DNA of 64,000 nucleotides from Dyella_A sp051962475 (GTDB lineage Bacteria; Pseudomonadota; Gammaproteobacteria; Xanthomonadales; Rhodanobacteraceae): assembly GCF_051962475.1 (NCBI RefSeq), contig NZ_JBQCCF010000032.1, positions 1 to 64,000 of the forward strand. The letters are read 5' to 3'. Positions 24,637 to 32,213 of the stretch are shown here, one piece after another (the stretch's first letter is position 1; each line of letters opens with the position of its first letter). The notes under the pieces were generated by a model. The model ran no database searches, was not told the origin of the DNA, and worked only from the letters and a program-made list of their open reading frames with translations. Both the position numbers and the translations under genes were made by a program.

Positions 24637-25128
24637 TTAAGAAACAATGGCTCTTGCACCAATATAAACCTTGTTCACGATGGCCAATAGGTCATCGTGA
24701 GTAGCCCCCATGAAGCGATAGCATTGCTCCATGTAGGGGCCTAGGAGTTTGATGGTGTCTACGAACATGTCTTCAACCTCGCCAAGTTCCTCAATAAACT
24801 TTTCGTGCCATTCTTCATCCGTGGTGGCGCGGACTATGTGCTCTGAAATTCTGTGCGCCAGTTCATTGCGAAAGAAGACCATGTTGTCAATTTCTTCCGC
24901 CACATAATCGGAGGGGCCATACTTTTCTACGAACTCCCTGGCCAAGGTGCCTAGGGTCATCCTTTTTATGTGGTCTGGTCCGCTCGGCAATTTGTTCTCG
25001 ATTGCATGGCAAAGCAATAAAGTGGAAAGATGCATTTCGAGCTGGTGTGCTTTCATCATCGCACGGCCGTACGCAGCATGGACAAGCATTAGCTGTAGTT
25101 TCTTAGCTGTCAGCTCTAATTCTTCCAT
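24637..25128 (-). CDS. HEPN-like protein (R-N-x3-H motif), possible RNase
   Basis: 163 aa, all-helical. MVFFRNELAHRI at residues about 82-93 is a good match to the R-x4-H active-site motif of HEPN-domain RNases, with a polar residue (Asn) after the Arg as in most active members. HEPN proteins commonly act as toxins or effectors in defence and toxin-antitoxin systems. It is the last gene of a five-gene minus-strand cassette, 7 bases after the zinc-ribbon gene. Base composition is clearly lower in GC than the chromosome. The family assignment rests on the motif and helical content only. Confidence 0.6.
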   Translation of the reverse strand: MEELELTAKKLQLMLVHAAYGRAMMKAHQLEMHLSTLLLCHAIENKLPSGPDHIKRMTLGTLAREFVEKYGPSDYVAEEIDNMVFFRNELAHRISEHIVRATTDEEWHEKFIEELGEVEDMFVDTIKLLGPYMEQCYRFMGATHDDLLAIVNKVYIGARAIVS

Positions 25129-25135
25129 GTTGTAA

Positions 25136-25447
25136 TCACTGCGGCAGTTTTGACCTAAGCACGAACTTGCCCGATAGGGCGGCGCTTGCTACGCCTGGTT
25201 CCTGAGATGCAGGCGGCACGCGAATAACCAACGCATGCTCATCTGGAGCCTGCTTCGCTTTCTGTGCGTAGCTATCCCGCCACTGTTGTGGGGCGCCAAG
25301 AATGACCTTCTCGGCCCGCAGCGATATTTGAAAAAGCGAACAATTCGGACAATCGAAGTACTTGCATTTGTCGGAATCAACAAGGCAATAGTCTGCCGGC
25401 GCACCGCATAGCGGGCAGTTTTGGTCGATTACTTCCCTTAGAGGCAT
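25136..25447 (-). CDS. Zinc-ribbon protein of the right-hand cassette
   Basis: 103 aa. Four-Cys zinc ribbon: NCPLCGAPAD and FDCPNCSLFQ, with two extra Cys between (YCLVDSDKCKY). The remainder (LRAEKVILGAPQQW...) has no recognised domain. GGAG lies upstream of the ATG at 25447. It sits between the unknown 192-aa gene (33 bases) and the HEPN-like gene (7 bases), suggesting it works with the latter, perhaps as a regulator or nucleic-acid sensor; that is inference. Confidence 0.65.
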   Translation of the reverse strand: MPLREVIDQNCPLCGAPADYCLVDSDKCKYFDCPNCSLFQISLRAEKVILGAPQQWRDSYAQKAKQAPDEHALVIRVPPASQEPGVASAALSGKFVLRSKLPQ

Positions 25448-25480
25448 GTTGGCTCCGGTAAGTTACAAGCGGACGGTTGG

Positions 25481-26059
25481 TTAGTGACGCTTGGTTCGTG
25501 ACGCAATCCATGAAGCAAGCTTTTTAATGTCTATCCCAACGCCGCCGATGTTTGGCTCAAGGATTAGCGCATCGACCAAGGCGCCATGCTCTTTCGCACG
25601 AAGTTCTTTCGTAATAGCAAAGTCGCGTATTTTCTTATGCATTCTAATATCGACAAAAATCTTCTCTAGAAGCTGAATCACGTCAGAGGGAGTCTTGCAT
25701 AAATCCCTTACCTTAAGAAAAATAAGAGAATCTTCGATTTCACCATCTGGCAATCTTTCGTTCGCATCAATGAAGTATTTGGGGTGAGCTGTAGTGATCA
25801 GTAACGCCGGGAGAATCAAATACGGATCTTGCCCGTCGATCTTTACCCATGAAAGCACTTCCGAATAAAAATGGCTGTCCGGAAGCCCCTTTATCATCAC
25901 GGCATTGTTTGCCGCGCAAAATGAGGCAATTTTTTCCGCATTACTTTGGAGTGAATTTGATATGGGTTCGTCCCAGTTGTAGTAGTCAAGGACATAGATG
26001 TAGTACTCCCTTTCCTCTGACAAAGGGAGGCTCGATATTGAGCTAATGTGGAGACCCAT
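25481..26059 (-). CDS. Unknown protein of the right-hand cassette
   Basis: 192 aa soluble protein, A/T-rich codon use unlike the chromosome. N-terminal half alternates strands and helices (EREYYIYVLDYYNW, VMIKGLPDSHFYSEVLSWV, LILPALLITTAHPKYF); the C-terminal end is GVGIDIKKLASWIASR. No family recognised and no catalytic motif obvious. It lies 16 bases after the single-TM gene and 33 bases before the zinc-ribbon gene on the same strand. Confidence 0.65.
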   Translation of the reverse strand: MGLHISSISSLPLSEEREYYIYVLDYYNWDEPISNSLQSNAEKIASFCAANNAVMIKGLPDSHFYSEVLSWVKIDGQDPYLILPALLITTAHPKYFIDANERLPDGEIEDSLIFLKVRDLCKTPSDVIQLLEKIFVDIRMHKKIRDFAITKELRAKEHGALVDALILEPNIGGVGIDIKKLASWIASRTKRH

Positions 26060-26075
26060 GCGTGTCAGCCCTTTC

Positions 26076-26507
26076 CTATGGCGTCGAATCTTTTACACCG
26101 GAGGCCCATAGGCCAACTTGAAAATCCCGACTATCTTTAGGCCACACACCCAAGTCTTTTCGCATTTCATACAGTAGTCGAGATAAAAGCAGATCGTGGC
26201 GTTCCCGGCTTGGGCTTGGACGGCTTCGCCTAGTTTCGTGCTGGAACGCCTGTAGCGCATGAATGACAGGTTGCGGCGCGATCAAATTGAGGTTGTTGCA
26301 CGCTCGCGCGAAAGTCCTTTGCCCTTCGGGAGTATCTTCGCCGGCAATGATGCCGCTGAGACTTGCGACAAATTCCTTGTAGTAAGCCAAGCGCTCTTTT
26401 CGCACATCGGCTTCTCTTTCGCGCTTCTTAGTCAAGCTATAGGTGACGACTGCCAAAACGGTAGCGCCACCTGCTGTCACCAAGGCTGTAGCAAAATCTG
26501 CTGACAT
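26076..26507 (-). CDS. Single-pass membrane protein of the right-hand cassette
   Basis: 143 aa. One N-terminal transmembrane helix (ALVTAGGATVLAVVTYSL) followed by a positively charged KKREREADVRKER stretch, so the body is cytoplasmic (Asn-in rule inferred from charge). The body is helical (YYKEFVASLSGIIAG, FARACNNLNLI, LLLSRLLYEMRKDLG). ATG 26507 has AAGGGAGA upstream and is preferred over the longer frame to 26603. Small proteins of this layout occur as membrane effectors in defence loci, but I cannot assign a family. Confidence 0.65.
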   Translation of the reverse strand: MSADFATALVTAGGATVLAVVTYSLTKKREREADVRKERLAYYKEFVASLSGIIAGEDTPEGQRTFARACNNLNLIAPQPVIHALQAFQHETRRSRPSPSRERHDLLLSRLLYEMRKDLGVWPKDSRDFQVGLWASGVKDSTP

Positions 26508-26523
26508 GAATTCTCCCTTGGAG

Positions 26524-26874
26524 TTAGTGCACACCCGTGTTGCTAGTGAACTTAATCGCCTCTCCCTCAACCACGACATGCCTGTCGTTATTGCTGCGGT
26601 CACTGCGCACGATCACCGCATCCGCGCCAATCTCCGCACCTGCTGCCTGTAGCTGCGGGATGGCGTCGCTAACCGTGGGGTCAGTCCAGCCAGGCTTGTA
26701 GCGGTTGGCGGAGACGATGCCGATGGAGGTGTACGCGCGCTGCGGTGGCGAGTAGAGGATTTGGACTTGGTTCGCGTTAGTCGGCGCATAAAGCGTCGGC
26801 AAGTTGCTGTGTGCCTGGTACGTGCTGCACCCGGCAAGCGCGCACACGAGTGCGATGCCCACAAGAATCTTCAT
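26524..26874 (-). CDS. Lipoprotein, first gene of the right-hand cassette
   Basis: 116 aa. The lipobox LAGC follows a short hydrophobic signal (KILVGIALVCALAGC), giving Cys17 as the lipidation site. The mature part has PQRAYTSIGIVSANRYKPGW and a conserved-looking AAGAEIGADAVIVRSDR stretch, as in YbjQ/Rcs-like periplasmic beta-alpha folds. ATG 26874 follows AGGGGA. It is 16 bases upstream of the membrane-protein gene and probably shares its promoter. Confidence 0.7.
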   Translation of the reverse strand: MKILVGIALVCALAGCSTYQAHSNLPTLYAPTNANQVQILYSPPQRAYTSIGIVSANRYKPGWTDPTVSDAIPQLQAAGAEIGADAVIVRSDRSNNDRHVVVEGEAIKFTSNTGVH

Positions 26875-26960
26875 GCTGTCCCCTGTTGCCGCCCTCATCG
26901 AAGGCATGCCGTAAGTATTCACCTATCGAGGGTCAGGTGCCACCAGGTGAAGGCGTGTAG

Positions 26961-26986
26961 AAAAAAGCCCTCGCGTATGCGAGGGC
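26961..26986 (-). terminator. Intrinsic terminator, minus strand
   Basis: Stem gccctcgc / gcgagggc with 4-base loop, followed on the minus strand by six T's. It ends the transcript of the small basic protein gene at 26994-27140 and separates it from the lipoprotein-led cassette, which therefore needs its own promoter in 26875-26960. Confidence 0.85.
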
Positions 26987-26993
26987 CTGGTCG

Positions 26994-27140
26994 CTACTTT
27001 TTCTTCGGCGGCGGCCCTTTCGGCGGCGGCCGGTTGTGCTCTTCCTCCGTCGTCTTCGGATGCGTCTTGGCGTACTTCTCCGTGACGAACTTGCCGCTGC
27101 CAGAATCACGGAAGTTCGGTGGCCCTTTCTTACTGGACAT
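26994..27140 (-). CDS. Small basic protein with SGxFVT-KYAxxHPKTT motif
   Basis: 48 aa. Central motif RDSGSGKFVTEKYAKTHPKT followed by a Pro/Lys tail ending GPPPKKK. Short proteins with this motif recur in many proteobacterial genomes and mobile elements; no function is known to me. GGAACAGG precedes the ATG at 27140 and a terminator follows directly, so it looks like an independent small transcript at the right end of the element. Confidence 0.65.
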   Translation of the reverse strand: MSSKKGPPNFRDSGSGKFVTEKYAKTHPKTTEEEHNRPPPKGPPPKKK

Positions 27141-27362
27141 GACCTGTTCCTTTGCTTGCCCGGCATTGGGCGGCTCCATTATCCACGGCCCATGTCTCAA
27201 CCCTTGAGACAGTGCCGGCTAGTGCCCTCGCGCAAGGCCTCCACGGCGTGCTGCACGGGCCTTGTGACCAGAGGGGCAACATGGTGCGGTTAGGCGGCGT
27301 GTGGCGCGCTTGGGCAGCTGGTGCTGCTGGCGTGGGGCGCTGGCCATGTCGTGCAGTTGTGG

Positions 27363-27390
27363 CGGTAACGTTGGCGGTAGCTTTGCGGTA
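27363..27390 (+). promoter_or_regulatory. CGGTA repeats next to attR (possible arm sites)
   Basis: Three CGGTA units at 27363, 27375 and 27386 in the same orientation (ggcggtaacgttggcggtag and tttgcggtagg), 30 bases before attR. They match the units beside attL. The 219 bases between the small gene and attR contain no gene. Confidence 0.4.
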
Positions 27391-27419
27391 GGCTGCCTGG
27401 AATCCTTGCCATCTTTGAA

Positions 27420-27443
27420 GTTCGAGTCCCCCCTTGGGCACCA
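27420..27443 (+). other. attR: repeat of the tRNA-Leu 3' end
   Basis: Exact 24-bp copy of 17278-17301. The rest of the tRNA is absent here, so this is the right border of the element, not a second gene. The chromosomal terminator follows at 27491. Confidence 0.93.
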
Positions 27444-27490
27444 CATAGCGTTTCGGGGACTCTCATCGAGAATCCGGGAAACACCTGAAG

Positions 27491-27515
27491 AACCGCGCTC
27501 CGGCGCGTTTTTTTT
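27491..27515 (+). terminator. Original tRNA-Leu terminator, now displaced
   Basis: Stem cgcgc / gcgcg with loop tccg and eight T's, 48 bases after attR. It resembles the stem at 17336-17361 that now serves the tRNA. Confidence 0.75.
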
Positions 27516-27665
27516 GTTTGTGGCTTGGCGTGGTCTCCAGACATGCATCGATATGTCGGTGGCAGGGCTTGTTCTGCAGGGGCGGCCAGGATGATGCTTG
27601 GGTTTGCGGGCGCGCCGTCGCGCCCAGTCAGGCCTTGCTGTCCGCGCCCTGGAGGGAGAACGATC

Positions 27666-28283
27666 ATGCGCACGTTGTCTTTCTGCATCGCCTTTAGCTG
27701 GGGACTGGCCGCGCTCTCCGGTCGGCCAGGCGCCGCCGCGGCGGCTGAAGCGGCCACACCCAGCTTCGACTGTCAGCGCGCCAACGGCTCGGTGCAAAAG
27801 CTCATCTGCAGCGATTCTGGCTTGACAGTGCTCGATCGGCGGATGGCGAGCGTCTATGCCGCGGCGCTCGCCAAGTCAGCCAACCAGCATCCGCCGGTGC
27901 TGAAGGCCGAGCAGCGAGGCTGGATCAAGGGGCGTGACGATTGCTGGAAGAGCGCGGACCTGCATGCCTGCGTGCAGGACAGCTATCGCCAGCGCATCGC
28001 CGAACTGCAGGCGCGCTACGCGTTGGTGGCAGGTCGTGGACCGTTTGCCTATGCCTGCAACGGCAGTGCGAGCGACGAACTGGTGGCGACGTTCTATGCC
28101 ACCGATCCGGCCGCGGCGATCGTGGAACGCGGCGACCGCAGCGTGCTGATGTTCCAGCAACCTTCGGCCAGCGGTGCGCGTTATGCCGGGCCCAACGAGA
28201 CGTTCTGGGACAAAGGTGGCGAGGCCCGCGTGACCTGGGGTTACCAGGCACCGGCAATGAGCTGTCGCCGAAAGGACGGCTGA
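27666..28283 (+). CDS. LprI-like plus MliC-like lysozyme-inhibitor protein
   Basis: 205 aa exported protein. After the signal peptide (to about residue 26), residues 30-115 follow the DUF1311/LprI pattern with paired Cys (FDCQRANGSVQKLICSDSGL, LKAEQRGWIKGRDDC, LHACVQDSYRQRI). Residues 125-205 follow MliC/C-type lysozyme inhibitors (FAYACNGSASDELVATFY, QQPSASGARYAGPNETFW, SCRRK). The likely role is periplasmic protection from host or competitor lysozyme. GGAGGGAGAA stands before the ATG. Confidence 0.8.
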   Translation: MRTLSFCIAFSWGLAALSGRPGAAAAAEAATPSFDCQRANGSVQKLICSDSGLTVLDRRMASVYAAALAKSANQHPPVLKAEQRGWIKGRDDCWKSADLHACVQDSYRQRIAELQARYALVAGRGPFAYACNGSASDELVATFYATDPAAAIVERGDRSVLMFQQPSASGARYAGPNETFWDKGGEARVTWGYQAPAMSCRRKDG

Positions 28284-28290
28284 GGCCGGA

Positions 28291-28956
28291 TCACGTCGCC
28301 GCGCGCCGCTCCAGGCGCTGCGCGATCTGCCGTCGCCATTCCCCGGACAAGGCCGGCACCGTCAGCGCCCGGCGCAGCAGGGTCGTGGCGGCTGGATCGT
28401 TCGGTGCGAGATAGGCCGCAAACAGGTCGCGGATGCTGATCTTCTCGGTTGGCGAATCCACCACGTTCACGGCATCGCCGGCACGGATCGTGCCTTGCTG
28501 CAACACGCGCAGGTAGGCGCCGCTGCGCAGGGACCCGGCAAACAGCCGTGGCATGGCCGGATTGCCGAAGCGCAGCCCGAGCTTGAAGCACGGCACGCGC
28601 GGCTGGGTGACCACGAAACGGGCGCTGCCGATGGCGAGCGTGTCGCCCAGGTACAAGGTCGCCTCGTCAAGCCCGGCCACGGTGAGGTTCTCGCCGAACT
28701 GACCATGCGCAAACGCCGCGTCGATGCCGAGCGTCTCCTGCCACCAGGCGTAGTGCTCCAGGCTGTAGGCATACACGGCCTTGTCCTGTCCGCCGTGATG
28801 CACGAGGTCGGCCTGTCCGTCGCCGTCGAGCTGTGCCGCGTGAACGCGGACCGCGCCACTGACCGGACGCTTGAAGATGCCGGTCTGCACCGTGCCGGCG
28901 CCATGCGCGATGGCCTGGGGCAGCGCGACGCTGATGGTGGCGAGGGTCATCGGCAT
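28291..28956 (-). CDS. MOSC domain protein (YiiM-like)
   Basis: 221 aa. The MOSC domain (residues about 25-165) carries VHHGGQDKAVYAYSLEHYAW, GQFGENLTVAGLDE and the sulfur-carrying Cys in QPRVPCFKLGLRF. YiiM-type proteins use molybdenum cofactor to reduce N-hydroxylated compounds in E. coli; the same is plausible here. The C-terminal 50 residues match the YiiM tail. Start taken at ATG 28956; ATG 28950 and TTG 28977 are alternatives. Divergent from kup. Confidence 0.85.
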   Translation of the reverse strand: MPMTLATISVALPQAIAHGAGTVQTGIFKRPVSGAVRVHAAQLDGDGQADLVHHGGQDKAVYAYSLEHYAWWQETLGIDAAFAHGQFGENLTVAGLDEATLYLGDTLAIGSARFVVTQPRVPCFKLGLRFGNPAMPRLFAGSLRSGAYLRVLQQGTIRAGDAVNVVDSPTEKISIRDLFAAYLAPNDPAATTLLRRALTVPALSGEWRRQIAQRLERRAAT

Positions 28957-29000
28957 GTCGTGGGTTCTTGCGCTCAAGGGCGGTCCATGATGTCGCAGGG

Positions 29001-29016
29001 CGTAAAAATTTTTACG
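29001..29016. promoter_or_regulatory. 16-bp perfect palindrome in the MOSC/kup intergenic region
   Basis: CGTAAAAATTTTTACG is self-complementary over all 16 bases. It lies 45 bases from the MOSC start and 142 bases from the kup start, in an A/T-rich island within a GC-rich genome. Likely an operator or promoter element shared by the divergent genes (inference). Confidence 0.5.
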
Positions 29017-29158
29017 AAGATTTTATGCATCCGCGCCGATTTTCGTTCTTTTCGCCTGCCGATTTCCGCACAATGCGCGCCTTGCCACGACAACCCGGCA
29101 CCGGGTGGTGCGGGCGTGGCGTGAAGCGACGGTGCCACCGTCGCCGGGAGTCTTCGCA

Positions 29159-31033
29159 ATGCAAGCTTCATCGAAACGGCGCGTAGCGGCCTTGGCCCTG
29201 GGCGCCGTCGGCGTGGTCTATGGGGACATCGGCACCAGCCCGCTGTACACGCTCAAGGAAGTATTCGGCCCGCACGGTGTGCCGGCCTCGCATGACAACG
29301 TGCTCGGTGCGTTGAGCCTGGTGTTCTGGTCGCTGATCCTCGTGGTGTCGGTGAAGTATCTGCTGTTCATCATGCGCGCGGACAACAAGGGCGAAGGCGG
29401 CATCATGGCGCTGATGGCGCTGGCCCAGCGCAGTGCGCGCGACCTGCCGCGGCTGCGTCTGGCCATCGCCGTGCTGGGCATCTTTGGCGCGGCGTTGTTC
29501 TACGGCGACGGCGTGATCACCCCGGCCATGTCGGTGCTGTCGGCGGTGGAGGGGCTGAAGGTGGCCGCGCCGCACCTGGAACACTACGTGGTGCCGATCA
29601 CCGTGGGCGTGATCCTGGCCCTGTGCTGGGTGCAGAAGCGCGGCACGGAGCGTATCGGCGCGGTATTCGGCCCGGTCTGTGCGGTGTGGTTCGTGAGTAT
29701 TGCCGCGTTGGGCGTGCTTGGTATCGCGCGGCACCCGACGGTGCTCTACGCACTGTTGCCGACGTACGGCGTGGCGTTCTTCACGCACAACCATGCCGAG
29801 GCGTTTTTTGCGCTGGGCGCCGTGGTGCTCGCCGTGACTGGCACCGAGGCGCTGTATGCCGACATGGGCCATTTCGGCAAGGGGCCTATCCGCCTCGCAT
29901 GGTTCAACTTCGTGCTGCCGGCGTTGGTGCTGAACTATTTCGGGCAGGGCGCACTGATCCTGCACGACCCGGGCGCCATCGCCAATCCGTTCTACCACCT
30001 GGTGCCGCGCGCGCTGCTTTATCCGATGATCGCGCTGGCTACGGCGGCCGCGGTGATTGCTTCGCAGGCGGTGATCTCGGGTGCTTTCTCAATGACCCGG
30101 GAGGCGATGCAACTGGGCTACGTGCCACGTATGCAGGTGATGCACACCTCGCATGAGATGTCCGGCCAGGTCTTCGTGCCGTGGATCAACCGCGCGCTGT
30201 TGGTGCTGATCGTGCTGGCCGTGGTCGGCTTCCGCTCGTCGGACAACCTCGGCTCGGCCTATGGCATCGCAGTGACCGGCACGATGGTGATCACCACGCT
30301 GCTCGCGCTGATCGTGGCGCGTTGGCAGTGGGGCTGGAGCGTGCCGGCGGTGCTGGCGACCGGGCTGGGCCTGCTCACGGTAGATCTGGGTTTCTTCAGC
30401 GCCAACATCATCAAGATCGAGTCCGGCGGCTGGTTCCCTCTGGCCCTGGGCCTGGTGGTGTTCCTGCTGATGACGACCTGGCGCCGCGGACGCGAACTGG
30501 TGGTGCGCGAGATCCAGCAGGGCGGGCTGGCCATTGCGCCATTCATCGTCAACATGATCGAGCACCCGCCGGTGCGTGTGGCCGGCACGGCCGTGTTCCT
30601 CACCGGCAACGCCAACACGGTGCCGCACGCGCTGCTGCACAACCTCAAGCACAACAAGGTGTTGCACGAGCGCAACGTGCTGCTGACGGTGGAAACGCTG
30701 GAAACCCCGCTGGCCGAGGCCGACGAGCAGATCGAGTGGACGGCGCTGGACGGCGGCTTCGGGCGCCTGCGCCTGCGCTTCGGCTTTGCCGAGGATCCGG
30801 ACGTGCCGGCCCGCCTGGCCCAGGCCGGCCGCAGCGGCATCACGTTCGACATGATGGACACTACGTTCTTCGTGTCGCGCGAGAGCGTGGTGGCCGGCAC
30901 CCGCCGCCGTGGCATGGCGCTGTGGCGGGAGAAGCTGTTCGTGCTGATGGCGCGCAACGCGATGCCCGCCACCGCATTCTTCCAGATTCCCGGCAACCGG
31001 CTGATCGAGCTGGGAGCGCAGGTAGAAATCTAG
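29159..31033 (+). CDS. kup: Low-affinity potassium uptake protein Kup
   Basis: Inner-membrane K+/H+ symporter, 624 aa, with about 12 transmembrane helices to residue 430 and a C-terminal cytoplasmic domain. The family signature GVVYGDIGTSPLYTLKEVF at residues 18-36 and FYGDGVITPAMSVLSAVEG are intact. The ATG at 29159 follows GGGAG. The gene is followed 72 bases later by a KdpE-like response regulator, linking two potassium functions. Confidence 0.95.
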   Translation: MQASSKRRVAALALGAVGVVYGDIGTSPLYTLKEVFGPHGVPASHDNVLGALSLVFWSLILVVSVKYLLFIMRADNKGEGGIMALMALAQRSARDLPRLRLAIAVLGIFGAALFYGDGVITPAMSVLSAVEGLKVAAPHLEHYVVPITVGVILALCWVQKRGTERIGAVFGPVCAVWFVSIAALGVLGIARHPTVLYALLPTYGVAFFTHNHAEAFFALGAVVLAVTGTEALYADMGHFGKGPIRLAWFNFVLPALVLNYFGQGALILHDPGAIANPFYHLVPRALLYPMIALATAAAVIASQAVISGAFSMTREAMQLGYVPRMQVMHTSHEMSGQVFVPWINRALLVLIVLAVVGFRSSDNLGSAYGIAVTGTMVITTLLALIVARWQWGWSVPAVLATGLGLLTVDLGFFSANIIKIESGGWFPLALGLVVFLLMTTWRRGRELVVREIQQGGLAIAPFIVNMIEHPPVRVAGTAVFLTGNANTVPHALLHNLKHNKVLHERNVLLTVETLETPLAEADEQIEWTALDGGFGRLRLRFGFAEDPDVPARLAQAGRSGITFDMMDTTFFVSRESVVAGTRRRGMALWREKLFVLMARNAMPATAFFQIPGNRLIELGAQVEI

Positions 31034-31105
31034 GCCTTGCCCGCCGAGCGTCGTGCCAGCACGATCGATCTCGTGCCGCCCGGCTCACCTGCTGGAGTTC
31101 CATCC

Positions 31106-31813
31106 ATGACTAGCTCGGCCCCCCGTGTGCTGGTGATCGACGACGAGGCGCAGATCCGCCGCTTCCTCGACATCGGGCTGCGTGCCGAGGGCTACCAGGT
31201 GCTGCAGGCCGCCACGGCGGCGGAAGGACTGGCGCTCGCGGCCACCCAATCGCCGGACCTGATCATCCTGGACATCGGCCTGCCCGACCGCGAGGGGCAC
31301 GAAGTGCTGGCCGAGCTGCGCCAGTGGAGCAGCGTGCCGGTGATGATGCTGTCCGTGCGCGACTCGGAGAGCCAGAAGGTGCAGGCGCTCGATCACGGCG
31401 CCAACGATTACGTAACCAAGCCGTTCGGCATCCAGGAGCTGATGGCCCGTCTGCGGGTGTTGCTGCGCAGCCGCGTCGCGGCTGCCAGCACCGAGGCGTC
31501 GCCGCGCTACGACGACGGTCACCTGGTGATCGACCAGATGCGTCGCGAGGTGCAGCTGGACGGTGCCCCCGTGGCGCTTACCCGCAAGGAGTACGCCGTG
31601 CTGGCGCTGCTGCTGCGTCATGCCGGGCGGGTGGTCAGTCAGCAGCAGCTGCTGCGCGAGGTTTGGGGCGCCACCCACGTACAGGACACCCACTACCTGC
31701 GTATCGTCGTCGGGCGGCTGCGGCAGAAGCTGGGCGACGATCCGGCCGCGCCGCGCTGGCTCAAGACCGAGCCGGGCGTGGGTTATCGCTTCCTGACAGG
31801 CGAGCCTGACTGA
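31106..31813 (+). CDS. kdpE: KdpE-like response regulator (OmpR family)
   Basis: 235 aa. Receiver domain residues 6-120 with acidic pocket Asp12/Asp13, phospho-acceptor Asp56 (LDIGLPDREG) and Lys in YVTKPFG; OmpR/PhoB winged helix about 135-232 (LTRKEYAVLALLLRHAGRVV, LRIVVGRLRQKLGDDP, EPGVGYRF). It resembles KdpE, which controls the kdpFABC potassium ATPase. Neither the sensor kinase KdpD nor kdp genes follow; downstream lies a convergent gene. Its position behind kup suggests a potassium role (inference). Confidence 0.8.
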   Translation: MTSSAPRVLVIDDEAQIRRFLDIGLRAEGYQVLQAATAAEGLALAATQSPDLIILDIGLPDREGHEVLAELRQWSSVPVMMLSVRDSESQKVQALDHGANDYVTKPFGIQELMARLRVLLRSRVAAASTEASPRYDDGHLVIDQMRREVQLDGAPVALTRKEYAVLALLLRHAGRVVSQQQLLREVWGATHVQDTHYLRIVVGRLRQKLGDDPAAPRWLKTEPGVGYRFLTGEPD

Positions 31814-31817
31814 GGGC

Positions 31818-32150
31818 TTATTCGGCGTCGGCCTTGCGCCGGCGCCGCCGCGGCTGCGGCTGAGCCAGCAGCGACTGCAGATAGGCCACGCCTTCCTCCT
31901 CCGGGAAGAACGCCACCACGTCGGCCACCGTCAGGTTGTGCCGAGCGCGCAGCGCCAGGAACTCCTCACGCACGCGGGCCAGCCGCTCCGCCTCGGCGGC
32001 CTTGGTGCTGGGCCGGCCGCGCTTTTTCGGGGCAGCCGGTGTGGGCGCGGGCGCTGCGGGGGGCGGTGCCTCGGCGGGCTTGTCTTTCGCCTTGGCCGCA
32101 TCCAGCGCGGCCAGCTCGGCCTGGAACTGGCGGAAATCGTAACTGCTCAT
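31818..32150 (-). CDS. AT-hook-like small basic protein
   Basis: 110 aa. An Ala/Pro/Lys-rich segment (about residues 20-42) leads to PKKRGRPSTK, an AT-hook-like RGRP core. A helical region LARVREEFLALRARHNLTVA follows, and the end is PRRRRRKADAE. It resembles small xanthomonad nucleoid-associated proteins annotated as H-NS-like, but the helical domain is not a clear H-NS match. It probably binds DNA. Confidence 0.55.
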   Translation of the reverse strand: MSSYDFRQFQAELAALDAAKAKDKPAEAPPPAAPAPTPAAPKKRGRPSTKAAEAERLARVREEFLALRARHNLTVADVVAFFPEEEGVAYLQSLLAQPQPRRRRRKADAE

Positions 32151-32213
32151 GGGGTCAAGCTAGGTGGCTGAGGAGGAGCACCATCTTCGCATGGCGCCCC
32201 GTCTGCTGTGGCT

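Larger units (their letters stand above)
17278..27443 (+). mobile_element. tRNA-Leu-integrated element (candidate phage satellite)
   Basis: 10.2 kb segment between 24-bp direct repeats of the tRNA-Leu 3' end. Content in order: tyrosine integrase, AlpA-like regulator, small protein, primase-polymerase/helicase, three small proteins, a secreted protein on the other strand, HK97-type major capsid-like protein, three small proteins, then a minus-strand cassette of five lower-GC genes and one small basic protein. Integrase plus AlpA plus primase is the core of P4-like and PICI satellites. A capsid gene without protease, portal, terminase or tail genes means it cannot make a virion alone. No conjugation, relaxase or transposase gene is seen. 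Confidence 0.88.

Noticed and set aside
27420..27443. A second tRNA-Leu.
   Set aside because: Only the last 24 bases are present, without anticodon or D arm; it is the attR repeat.
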